From positions 1-64,000 of the forward strand of contig CAVZGE010000001.1 in the NCBI GenBank assembly GCA_963774745.1: a DNA stretch of 64,000 nucleotides. Reading direction: 5' to 3'. This document shows, one piece after another, positions 53,212-61,611 of the stretch. Source of the DNA: Prado023 sp963774745. GTDB lineage: Bacteria; Actinomycetota; Actinomycetes; S36-B12; CAIYMF01. The notes under the pieces were generated by a model. The model was not told the origin of the DNA and searched no databases. It saw only the letters and a list, made by a program, of their open reading frames with translations. The position numbers and the translations under genes were made by a program. Each line of letters opens with the position of its first letter. Position 1 is the first letter of the stretch.

Positions 53212-54846
53212 TCAGGCGGGTGGCTCGGCGTCGCCGGCGGTGGCGGCCAGGTGCTGGGCGACCGCGTCGATCGGGTAGATCCCCACCGGTGCCCGGTCGC
53301 CGGTCCCCGCCCGCTGCCATGGCCGGGGCCCGGCCAGCGGGCGATGGTTGACGTGCCGGGCGTCCAGGCGGGCGACCTGGGCGGTGAGGGCCGTGCCCTC
53401 GCTGGCCAGGTCCAGGGGCGTGCCGCGCCACAGGTTCGCGCCGAGGACCGACAGCCGCGGGAATGCGCGGTACTCGCGGGCCGCGGCGTCGGGGCAGTAC
53501 TCGGTCCACAGCTGCCCCTGGCCGCCGAGCACCCGGCCGGGGCTCCCCGCGGCCGGGTGCTCCGGCAGCCAGGCGGCCACCCGATCGACCCCCAGCGGCG
53601 CGCCGATCGACAGCGGCTCGTCGGGCCCGGCGTCCTCGGCGTAGTCGAAGTACGTGGGCAGCACAGGGGTCATCACGACCTCGTGCCCTGCGGCAGCGGC
53701 GGCGTGACCGATCGCGGCCGAGCGCCACGGCATCACCACCGTCTGTGTGGGCAGCCCTCCGGCGACGAACGCGTCATCCCAGGCGATCGGGGTGCGACCG
53801 AGGTCGAGGACCAGCCCCGCCAGCTGGGCGTTGACCACCGAGCGCAGGCCCTCCACCCCGCCGTGTGCGGCCGCCAGTTCGAGGACCTCGGCAGATCCCC
53901 GCCACATCCCCAGCTCCGCCTCGTCCCCGCCGATGTGCAGGTAGGGGGAGTCGATGGCCTCGGCGACCTCGCCGAGCAGTGTCGCGATGATGCCCATCGC
54001 GTCCGGCAGCGGCGAGATGGTCCGGCCGAGAAGGCCCCAGCGGGTGGCGACCTCCTGCGGCGGGCATCCGGGGACCCCCAGCTCCGGGATGGCCGCCAGC
54101 AGCGCACTCGCGTGCCCGGGCAGGTCCACCTCCGGCACGATTGTGACACCGTGCCGGGCGGCGTGGTCGGTGATCTCGCGCAGGTCGGCCACCGAGTAGC
54201 AGCCCCCGTGGGGGGTGCCGTCGAGCCGGCTGGGGTCCTCCGCCTCGCGGCCCTGGCTGTGGCCGATCCAGCTCGCCCGGCGCCAGGAGGCGACCTCGGC
54301 CAGGGCGGGGTACGTGGGGGACTCAACCCGCCAGCCCTGGTCGTCGGTGAGGTGCAGGTGCAGCCGGTTGAGCCGCTGCATCGCGACCAGCTCGATCCAG
54401 CGCAGCACCTCGGGGACCGGCGCGAAGTGCCGGCTGACATCGAGCATGAAGCCGCGGTACTCGAACGCTGGGGCGTCGGTGATGCTCAGGATCGGCAGCC
54501 GCCAGTCGTCGCGGCGCAGGGCCGTGGCCCGCCAGGCGCCGGCGGGCAGCAGCTGCCGGATGGTGGTGGTGGCCTGCAGCGCGCCCGGGGGCCCGCTGGC
54601 CGCGATGGTGATCCCGGTCGCGTCGATGGCCAGGTGGTAGCCCTCCGGGGGTAGGGCGGGGTCATGGATCGTGCGGATGTGGGGCGCGCCGCGGCGGGCC
54701 GCCGCGGGCAGGGGATCGAGCATGCGCAGGGTGGAGCGCACCTGCGTGGTCCAGGGGCCGTCGACGGTGGGCGTCGCGTCGAGTGCGAGCCATCCGGAAG
54801 GGGCGATCGGCAGCGGCGGCCAGAGCGCCGGAAGGTACGTGGGCAT
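53212..54846 (-). CDS. GH20 beta-N-acetylhexosaminidase
   Basis: 544 residues from the ATG at 54846. N-terminal alpha/beta GH20b domain (EGYHLAIDATGITIAASGPP, GALQATTTIRQLLP), then the barrel: YRGFMLDVSRHFAPVPEVLR, HLHLTDDQGWRVE, PEVDLPGHASALLAAIPELG and the catalytic D-E pair in YLHIGGDEAELG. It removes terminal GlcNAc. There is no clear signal peptide, so it could act on imported chitobiose or muropeptides. Confidence 0.9.
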   Translation of the reverse strand: MPTYLPALWPPLPIAPSGWLALDATPTVDGPWTTQVRSTLRMLDPLPAAARRGAPHIRTIHDPALPPEGYHLAIDATGITIAASGPPGALQATTTIRQLLPAGAWRATALRRDDWRLPILSITDAPAFEYRGFMLDVSRHFAPVPEVLRWIELVAMQRLNRLHLHLTDDQGWRVESPTYPALAEVASWRRASWIGHSQGREAEDPSRLDGTPHGGCYSVADLREITDHAARHGVTIVPEVDLPGHASALLAAIPELGVPGCPPQEVATRWGLLGRTISPLPDAMGIIATLLGEVAEAIDSPYLHIGGDEAELGMWRGSAEVLELAAAHGGVEGLRSVVNAQLAGLVLDLGRTPIAWDDAFVAGGLPTQTVVMPWRSAAIGHAAAAAGHEVVMTPVLPTYFDYAEDAGPDEPLSIGAPLGVDRVAAWLPEHPAAGSPGRVLGGQGQLWTEYCPDAAAREYRAFPRLSVLGANLWRGTPLDLASEGTALTAQVARLDARHVNHRPLAGPRPWQRAGTGDRAPVGIYPIDAVAQHLAATAGDAEPPA

Positions 54847-54954
54847 GGCCCTGATCATGGCTGAGGCCAGGCGTGCGGCGCGCTCGGGCGGGCGCCTACG
54901 GTGTGGGCCGCGCTCGGGCGGCTTCGGGGTGCGGGGCGTGTGAGGATCGGCCAC

Positions 54955-55746
54955 ATGCGCCTCTACCCCGACCTGGCCGGACCCCGGAACCGGCAGATGA
55001 CCCGCGACGCGCTGGTCCTGGTGGCCCTCATCCTGTTCGCTTTCTTCGCATGGGCCGTGAAGGAGGCCGTCATGACCCTGACGGCGATCAGCGCGGGGTT
55101 CACCGACAGTGCCCAGGGCGTCGAGGACTCCTGGTCCTCGATCGGCAGCTCGCTGTCCGGGATCCCGTTCGTGGGCGATGACCTCCAGGGCGCCATCAGC
55201 GGACTGTCGGACGCGACCGTGGGCAACGCCGTGCAGGCTGGGCAGTCGATCACCGAGGCGGTCACGACGGCCGCCAACGTGCTGGCGCTCGTGACGTTCG
55301 CGGCCCCGGCAGCGGTCATCCTCGTGCTCTACCTGCCGCGGCGCCTGGACCGCTCACGGGCGTGGACGGCCGCGGACACCGTGCTCTCGGCGATCGAGGT
55401 GAACCCTGCCTTCGGCCTGGTCGGGGGAGCTGCCCCGTCGGTGTCCGGCCCCGCGTCGCCCCCGATCCCCGTGCTCGAGGGGCAGCCGCACGACACCATC
55501 GCCCTTCCCTGGGGCCCTGGCCCGGGGCCGGGGGCGGCCGGCACCGGGGCGGGGCCCGCGCGATCGGGGCCGGCCGTCGTCGCCTTCCCGCCCGACGAGC
55601 TGCTGGCGCTGCGGGCCCTGTGCGACCTGCCTTTCGTGGACCTCGTGCGCTACACCCCGAGGCCGTTCGAGGCCTTCTACGCCGGTGACTACGCCCCGCT
55701 GATCCGGGCGCTCTACGCCCATGAGGGCCTCGAGCCCCCGGTGTGA
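54955..55746 (+). CDS. two-helix membrane protein with cytoplasmic C-terminal domain
   Basis: Predicted 263 residues from the ATG at 54955. Helix 1 LVLVALILFAFFAWAVKEAV, an extracytoplasmic amphipathic loop (MTLTAISAGFTDSAQGVEDS, DDLQGAISGLSDATVGNAVQ) and helix 2 ANVLALVTFAAPAAVILVLY. Then a Pro/Gly linker and a C-terminal domain FPPDELLALRALCDLPFVDL...FEAFYAGDYAPLIRALYAHEG. Known family not recognised; residues around PRPFEAFYAGDY look conserved. It ends 17 bp before the spermidine-synthase-like gene. Confidence 0.6.
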   Translation: MRLYPDLAGPRNRQMTRDALVLVALILFAFFAWAVKEAVMTLTAISAGFTDSAQGVEDSWSSIGSSLSGIPFVGDDLQGAISGLSDATVGNAVQAGQSITEAVTTAANVLALVTFAAPAAVILVLYLPRRLDRSRAWTAADTVLSAIEVNPAFGLVGGAAPSVSGPASPPIPVLEGQPHDTIALPWGPGPGPGAAGTGAGPARSGPAVVAFPPDELLALRALCDLPFVDLVRYTPRPFEAFYAGDYAPLIRALYAHEGLEPPV

Positions 55747-55763
55747 GGCTCTAGCGTGTGCCC

Positions 55764-57842
55764 ATGCTGATCTCGCGCGTGCCGCTGCGCCTCGTCCTGG
55801 GCAGCGCGCTCATGCTCTTCCTGGAGCTGGCGCTGATCCGCTGGCTCGGGGCCAACATCCTGCACCTGTCGTACTTCTCGAACATCGTGCTGCTGGGGTC
55901 GTTCCTCGGCATCGGCCTGGGCTTCCTGCGGTCCCGTCCGGGTTCGCGGCCGCCGACCTGGTTCCCGCCGCTGCTGGCGATGATGGTCGGCGTGGTCCTG
56001 GCCCGCCCGGTGGGCGTGGACCGAACCAGCTCCGACCTCATCTTCTTCACGTCGCTGTCGACGACCGGTCCGCCCGCGTGGGTGGTCCTTCCGATCGTGT
56101 TCGTCGTGGTTGCTGCGGTGCTGTTCGGTCCCGGGTACCTGGTCGGCCAGTGCTTCTTCGAGCTCCCGCGCCTGACCGCCTATCGGTTCGACCTCATCGG
56201 CTCGTTGATCGGGATCGCCGGGTTCACGGCGCTGAGCTTCCTGGGTGCGCCGTCGCTGGTGTGGGGCGTCGTGGTGGGCATCCTCACGCTCCTGCTCTAC
56301 TGGCCGGCGCCTGGTGCCCGGCACGGGGTCGGCGAGTCGGCGCCGTTCGCGCCGGTGAGCCGCGTCGGGCTGGTGCTCGCGTCCCTGAGCGTGGGGGCGC
56401 TCATCACCGCGCTGGCGTGGGAGACCTCCCAGCCCGGGGTGCGCTGGTCGCCGTACTACAAGATCGAGACGCAGACCGCGCAGACCACGATCGGTGAGTT
56501 CACCACGATCATCGCCAACGGGGTCCCGCACCAGGCGGTCACCGACGTCGATGCCCGGGTCGGGTTCGAGCCGTTCTACGCGGTGCCCTACCAGCGCTCG
56601 CAGCGCACCGACCCCGGGCGCGTGCTGATCGTCGGGGCGGGGACCGGTACGGATGTCGCCCTCGCCCTGCGCCAGGGTGCGACCAGCGTGGACGCGGTCG
56701 AGATCGATCCGCGGATCCGCGAGATCGGCCAGGACATCAACCCGAACCGCCCGTTCGACGACCCGCGGGTGACCGTGCACATCGACGACGGCCGGGCGTT
56801 CATCGAGCAGGCCGAGGGCCCCTACGACACCATCCTCTTCGCGCTGCCTGACTCGCTCACGCTGGTCGCGGGGGCCAGCCAGCTGCGCCTGGAGTCCTAC
56901 CTGTTCACCGAGCCGGCGATGCAGCGCGTGAGCGAGCTGCTCGCCGACGACGGCGTGTTCGCGATGTACAACTACTACCGGGAGCCGTGGCTCGTCGGGC
57001 GCCTCGGGGCGACGATGGCCGCTGCCTTCGGCCACGCCCCCTGCATGGACCTCAACCGGGACTACAACTCCGCGACGCTCGTGCTCAGCGCGGACCCGGC
57101 GATGCAGCGCTGCTCCGCCGAGGACGAGTCGGCCACGTTGATCGCCGGGGCGCCGGCACCGGTCGACGACAACCGGCCGTTCCTGTACCTGCGCACCCCG
57201 CACATCCCCGGCTTCTACCTCGCGGTGCTCGCGATGATCCTCGGGATCAGCCTGCTCGCGGTCCGGGGTGCCGTCGGGAGCCTGCGGCGTACCCGGCGGT
57301 ACGCGGACCTGTTCCTGCTCGGCGCGGCGTTCCTGCTGCTGGAGACCCGGGCGATCACGATGTTCGCCCTGCTGTTCGGGACCACGTGGCTGGTCAACGC
57401 GATCGTCTTCGGCGGGATCCTCGTGGCGGTGCTCGCCGCCGTGGAGTTCACGGCCTGGATGAAGCGCACCGGCCGGTCGGCGCGGATCTCGCTGCCGGTC
57501 GCCTACGGCGTGCTGCTGGCATCGATCGCCGTCGCGTGGCTGATCCCGCTGGCGTCGTTGTTGGCGCTGCCCGTGCCGCTGCGCATCCTGGCTGCGACCG
57601 CGATCACGTTCATGCCGGTGTTCACCGCGAACGTGGTGTTCGCCGCGCGCTTCGACCAGGCGCCGGAGCCCTCGATCGCGTTCGGGATCAACCTGCTCGG
57701 CGCCATGCTCGGCGGTGCGCTGGAGTACCTCGCGCTGCTCATCGGCTACCGCGAGCTGCTGCTCGTGGCCGTGGTGCTGTATGTGGGGGCGCTCGCGCTG
57801 GGTGCGCGCGACCGGCACCGGGACGCGGTGGCGGTCAGCTGA
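55764..57842 (+). CDS. membrane-embedded spermidine-synthase-like protein
   Basis: 692 residues from the ATG at 55764, which follows TAGCGT by 6 nt; a GTG at 55758 is an alternative. About six N-terminal helices (FLELALIRWLGANILHLSYF, WVVLPIVFVVVAAVLFGPGY). Then a Rossmann methyltransferase-like polyamine synthase domain (RVLIVGAGTGTDVALALRQG, VDAVEIDPRIREIG, VHIDDGRAFIEQAEGPYDTI), then about six more helices. The usual catalytic aspartate in a D-x-x-D/P context appears as FALPDSLT. Membrane polyamine aminopropyltransferase-like proteins are known, but substrates of this architecture are unclear. Confidence 0.8.
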   Translation: MLISRVPLRLVLGSALMLFLELALIRWLGANILHLSYFSNIVLLGSFLGIGLGFLRSRPGSRPPTWFPPLLAMMVGVVLARPVGVDRTSSDLIFFTSLSTTGPPAWVVLPIVFVVVAAVLFGPGYLVGQCFFELPRLTAYRFDLIGSLIGIAGFTALSFLGAPSLVWGVVVGILTLLLYWPAPGARHGVGESAPFAPVSRVGLVLASLSVGALITALAWETSQPGVRWSPYYKIETQTAQTTIGEFTTIIANGVPHQAVTDVDARVGFEPFYAVPYQRSQRTDPGRVLIVGAGTGTDVALALRQGATSVDAVEIDPRIREIGQDINPNRPFDDPRVTVHIDDGRAFIEQAEGPYDTILFALPDSLTLVAGASQLRLESYLFTEPAMQRVSELLADDGVFAMYNYYREPWLVGRLGATMAAAFGHAPCMDLNRDYNSATLVLSADPAMQRCSAEDESATLIAGAPAPVDDNRPFLYLRTPHIPGFYLAVLAMILGISLLAVRGAVGSLRRTRRYADLFLLGAAFLLLETRAITMFALLFGTTWLVNAIVFGGILVAVLAAVEFTAWMKRTGRSARISLPVAYGVLLASIAVAWLIPLASLLALPVPLRILAATAITFMPVFTANVVFAARFDQAPEPSIAFGINLLGAMLGGALEYLALLIGYRELLLVAVVLYVGALALGARDRHRDAVAVS

Positions 57843-57960
57843 CCCGTCGGCCGCCCGCCCGGGGGCGATCCGTTCGGGTTGCCGACGTTCTAGCGTCCCG
57901 AACCTGCATGGATCACCGGAATGGTCGCAGGGCGTGCGGGGTGGCGGGCGCGGGGCGGGG

Positions 57961-59127
57961 CTAGACGGGCTGCGCGCTGAGCCCCTGGGCCCGAGCCACG
58001 AGATAGGTGACGGCCGCGCCGAACTGCGCGAACGCCGGGTTGGTCGTCTGGCCGGCGCGGTAGCGGTACCAGATCTGCTGGGCGATGACCGCCAGGCGGA
58101 ACAGTCCGTACACCTCGTAGAACCGCCACCCCGCGGCCGGAAGGGCCAGTCCGGTCCGGTCCAGGTAGTGCGCCACGACCTCCACGCGGGTGGGCATGCC
58201 CGGCACGTTGGAGGGCTGCCGGCGGAACATCTGGAACACGGGGTCGTCGTCTGCCTGCACCCAGTACGCCAGCGCGGCCCCGAGGTCCATCAGGGGATCC
58301 CCGACCGTGGCCATCTCCCAGTCGAGGACCGCGCGCACCCTCGACAGGTCGTCGGGGTCGACCACCAGGTTGTCGAAGCGCCAGTCCCCGTGGATCATCC
58401 GGGCGGCGACGTCCTCGGGCTGGTGGTCGTCGAGCCAGGCCATCACGCCCTCGGCGTCGGGGACGTCGTCGGTCAGGGCCGCGCGGTAGCGCCCGGACCA
58501 GCCCTCGACCTGGCGGCGCACGTAGCCCGAACCCCGCCAGAACGCGTCCAGGCCACTGGCGGCGATGTCCACCGAGTGCAGGTCGGCCAGGGAGTCGAAC
58601 ATGCCCAGCGCCAGGTCGCGGGCCTCCGCAGGTCCGAGCGCCAGCCCGGCGGGCAGGTCCCCGCGAAGGATCAGCCCGGGTACGTGCTCCATGACGTAGA
58701 ACTCCGAGCCGAGGACAGCCGGGTCGTCGCCGTAGCCCAGGACCTCGGGGACCGCCGGGAACCACGGTGCGAGCATCCGCTGGATCTCGAACTCGCGGTG
58801 CATGTCGTGGGCGCTGGCGGCCTTGTGGCCGGCGGGGGGTCGGCGCAGCACCAGGTCGCGGTCCGGGTAGCGCAGCAGGAAGGTCAGGTTGGACGCACCG
58901 CCGCCGAACTGCCGGACCTCCGGCAGGCCGGGCGCGAGGTCCACCCGGAGGCGCAGCCAGGCGTCGAGGGCGCCGACATCGAAGGCGTCCTCGGTGCGGA
59001 CCGGTCCGGCTCCGGGGACCTCCTTGCCACCTCGCGCCTGCGCGGACCGCGGGCCGGCTCCGGGATCAGGTCGAGCACCGGCCGACGTCTCGCTGGTATC
59101 GGGACCGGAGTCGTCGCCGACGCTCAT
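57961..59127 (-). CDS. APH-family phosphotransferase partner of acyl-CoA dehydrogenase (LvaA/ACAD11-N-like)
   Basis: 388 residues; its ATG overlaps the ACAD stop (ATGA at 59124-59127). Kinase-like motifs are GGGASNLTFLLRYPDRDLVL, EFYVMEHVPGLILRGDLPAG, the Brenner motif RMIHGDWRFDNLVV and AVLDWEMATVGDPLMDLGAA. In family members this domain phosphorylates a 4-hydroxyacyl-CoA so that the dehydrogenase-like partner can eliminate the phosphate. A disordered N-terminal extension of about 50 residues precedes the domain. Confidence 0.85.
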   Translation of the reverse strand: MSVGDDSGPDTSETSAGARPDPGAGPRSAQARGGKEVPGAGPVRTEDAFDVGALDAWLRLRVDLAPGLPEVRQFGGGASNLTFLLRYPDRDLVLRRPPAGHKAASAHDMHREFEIQRMLAPWFPAVPEVLGYGDDPAVLGSEFYVMEHVPGLILRGDLPAGLALGPAEARDLALGMFDSLADLHSVDIAASGLDAFWRGSGYVRRQVEGWSGRYRAALTDDVPDAEGVMAWLDDHQPEDVAARMIHGDWRFDNLVVDPDDLSRVRAVLDWEMATVGDPLMDLGAALAYWVQADDDPVFQMFRRQPSNVPGMPTRVEVVAHYLDRTGLALPAAGWRFYEVYGLFRLAVIAQQIWYRYRAGQTTNPAFAQFGAAVTYLVARAQGLSAQPV

Positions 59128-60350
59128 CGTGGGACCACCAGCGGTCGCAGCTCGAGTCGGGCGATGTCGCGCAGGTGCACCTCGTCGGGGCCGTCGGCGA
59201 TCCGCAGCGAGCGCAGCCCCGCCCACATCATCGCCAGCGGGGTGTCGTCGCTGACGCCGGCGCCGCCGTGGGTCTGGATGGCACGGTCGACGACCTCGAG
59301 GGCCATCCGCGGCGCCACCACCTTGATGGCCGCGATCTCCTTGCGCGCGCCCTTGGCCCCGACCGTGTCGATCATCCACGCGGCCTTCAGGGTGAGCAGC
59401 CGGGCCTGCTCGATCGAGACCCGGGACTCGGCGATCCACTCCTGCACCACGCCCTGGCGGGCCAACGGCTTGCCGAACGCGACCCGCTCGACCGAGCGGC
59501 GGCACATGAGGTCCAGCGCCCGCTCGGCCATGCCGATCGCCCGCATGCAGTGGTGGATGCGACCCGGGCCCAGCCGGGCCTGGGCGATCGCGAAGCCGGA
59601 GCCCTCCGCGCCCAGCAGGTTCGTGACGGGGACGCGTACGTCGGTGAACGTGATCTCGGCGTGCCCGTGCTGGTCGTGGTACCCGAAGACCGGCACGGAG
59701 CGCACGATCTCGACCCCCGGGGTGTCGATCGGGACCAGCACCATCGACTGCTGGTGGTACACGTCGGCGCCCGGATCGGTCTTGCCCATGACCACCAGGA
59801 CCCGGCAGCGCGGGTCGTTCGCGCCGGTGCTCCACCACTTGCGTCCGTTGATGACGTACTCGTCACCGACCCGTTCGATGCTGGTCGCGATGTTGCGGGC
59901 GTCGCTGCTGGCGACCTCGGGCTCGGTCATCGAGAACGCCGAGCGGATCGTGCCTGCGAGCAGCGGCTCCAGCCACTGCTCCTTCTGCTCGGGCGTGCCG
60001 AACATGTGCAGGATCTCCATGTTCCCGGTGTCCGGGGCGGCGCAGTTGAGCACCTCGGGGGCGATCTCGGGCGACCATCCGGACAGCTCGGCCAGCGGTG
60101 CGTAGTCCAGGACGGTCAGCCCGTGGGCGGGGTCGGTGCTGTCCGGCAGGAACAGGTTCCAGAGGCCGGCCGCACGGGCCCGGGCCTTGAGGTCCTCGAC
60201 CACCTGCGGCAGCTCGTGGGGCCGGCCCGCGGCCGCCAGCTCGCGGCGCTGGGTGGCGTAGACCGGCTCGGCGGGCAGCACGGACCCGTCCATGAAGCCC
60301 TGCAGCCGGGTGAGGTACTCCTGGGCGCGGGGGCTGTGCTGGAAGTCCAT
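59124..60350 (-). CDS. acyl-CoA dehydrogenase (ACAD10/11 or LvaC-like)
   Basis: 408 residues from the ATG at 60350. FAD and substrate motifs are FSMTEPEVASSDARNIATSI, INGRKWWSTGANDPRCRVLV, VPIDTPGVEIVRSVPVFGYH, DLMCRRSVERVAFGKPLARQ and IQTHGGAGVSDDTPLAMMWA. The aspartate in the SDARN region and the pairing with an APH kinase are typical of the ACAD10/11 subfamily. Acts on acyl-CoAs, likely 4-phosphoxyacyl-CoA in this subgroup. Divergent from an SDR gene. Confidence 0.9.
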   Translation of the reverse strand: MDFQHSPRAQEYLTRLQGFMDGSVLPAEPVYATQRRELAAAGRPHELPQVVEDLKARARAAGLWNLFLPDSTDPAHGLTVLDYAPLAELSGWSPEIAPEVLNCAAPDTGNMEILHMFGTPEQKEQWLEPLLAGTIRSAFSMTEPEVASSDARNIATSIERVGDEYVINGRKWWSTGANDPRCRVLVVMGKTDPGADVYHQQSMVLVPIDTPGVEIVRSVPVFGYHDQHGHAEITFTDVRVPVTNLLGAEGSGFAIAQARLGPGRIHHCMRAIGMAERALDLMCRRSVERVAFGKPLARQGVVQEWIAESRVSIEQARLLTLKAAWMIDTVGAKGARKEIAAIKVVAPRMALEVVDRAIQTHGGAGVSDDTPLAMMWAGLRSLRIADGPDEVHLRDIARLELRPLVVPR

Positions 60351-60464
60351 GGGTTCTCCGTCCCGGTCGGGAGGCTGGCGGGTTCTCGCGGGTGCCCTGG
60401 AGCCTGCCTGTGGTTGGTACGTTGGCATCGTCCCACCCCCTGTGTCCGCCCCGAGAGGAGCCCC

Positions 60465-61235
60465 ATGGCCGCGAGTGCCCCGATGGACCTGGCCGGGCGC
60501 GTCGCCCTGGTGACCGGCGGGGCGTCCGGGATCGGGGCGGGTGTGAGCCGCCACCTGGCGGGTGCCGGCGCGCACGTCGCCGTGGCCGACATCGACCTCG
60601 CCGGTGCGACCGAAGTGGCCGAGGAGATCGGCGGGGTGGCCCTGCGCTGTGACGTGAGCCGCCTGGCCGACAACCGCGCAGCCGTCGCGGCGGCGGTCGA
60701 CGAGTTCGGGGGCCTGGACTTGGTCGTGCTGAACGCCGGCGTGAGCTGCGGGGTCACCCTCGACTCGTTCGACGAGGCCGCCTACCGCCGGGCGATGGGC
60801 GTGAACCTCGACGGCGTGATCTTCGGCCTGGTCGCCGCCCTGCCCGCGCTGCGTGCGCGAGGTGGCGGCCGGGTCGTCGTCCTGGCCAGCCTCGCCGGGC
60901 TCGTGCCCGTTGCGATGGACCCGGTCTACGCGGCGAACAAGGCGGCCGTGGTCAACCTCGTGCGGTCTGTCGGGCCCGCCCTGGCCGCGCAGGGGATCGT
61001 CGTGAACGCCGTCTGCCCAGGGTTCACGGACACCGCGATCGTCGACCCGGTCCGCGGGATGCTCGAGGCCATGTCCGTGCCGCTGATGGCCGTCGATGAC
61101 GTCGTGTCCGCGGTCGCGACGGTGCTGGGCTCCGCCGCGTCCGGTGAGGCGTGGCTCGTGCAGCACGGCCTTCCGGCACAGCCCTACCGGTTCCGCGGCG
61201 TCCCCGGCCCCGCGCCCGCAGCCCAGGCCCCCTGA
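60465..61235 (+). CDS. short-chain dehydrogenase/reductase
   Basis: 256 residues from the ATG at 60465 with AGAGGAG upstream. Cofactor site ALVTGGASGIGAGVSRHLAG, aspartate in VADIDLAG favouring NAD(H), structural motif LVVLNAGV, and active site in LASLAGLVPVAMDPVYAANK (S, Y, K). Oxidises or reduces a hydroxyl/keto substrate. Divergent from the ACAD gene by 114 bp, so a shared hydroxy-acid pathway is plausible. Confidence 0.88.
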   Translation: MAASAPMDLAGRVALVTGGASGIGAGVSRHLAGAGAHVAVADIDLAGATEVAEEIGGVALRCDVSRLADNRAAVAAAVDEFGGLDLVVLNAGVSCGVTLDSFDEAAYRRAMGVNLDGVIFGLVAALPALRARGGGRVVVLASLAGLVPVAMDPVYAANKAAVVNLVRSVGPALAAQGIVVNAVCPGFTDTAIVDPVRGMLEAMSVPLMAVDDVVSAVATVLGSAASGEAWLVQHGLPAQPYRFRGVPGPAPAAQAP

Positions 61236-61611
61236 CCCACCCGCCCCGCCCCCGCGCCGCCGCGCCCCCTCCCCGCCCTGTCCCCCGCGATCCCGCGACC
61301 CCCGCGCCGCCCCGCCCCCTCGATCCCCGCCATCTGCGCGATCGGTCCGCTATCGAGTGGCTCGCCGCTGGATCCGTCCGGATTCCCGACCACAGACAGT
61401 CGGAGATCCGGACGAATCGTGACTGGGCGCTATGGGGAGGTGGCTCTCGCTGATGCGGAGGAGGTGCCGGCTCGGCCTGAAGCTCGGCCGACTGGCCTGA
61501 GGTCCCGGTTCGGCGTGCGGCTCGGGCGGCCGGCTCCGTCTCCTGGTTCGTGCGGACTGCCGTGTCTGATTCCTGCCAGTCGCGGTCGTCGTGATGGGGG
61601 AGGATGGGGGC
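61236..61611. other. intergenic region, C-rich tract, nothing else
   Basis: About 375 bp. The first 90 bp are a strongly C-rich, GC-skewed strand (repeated CCCCGCC). The remainder holds no protein-like frame. It should carry the promoter of the Ada/AlkA gene, but I see no clear box. Confidence 0.45.
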
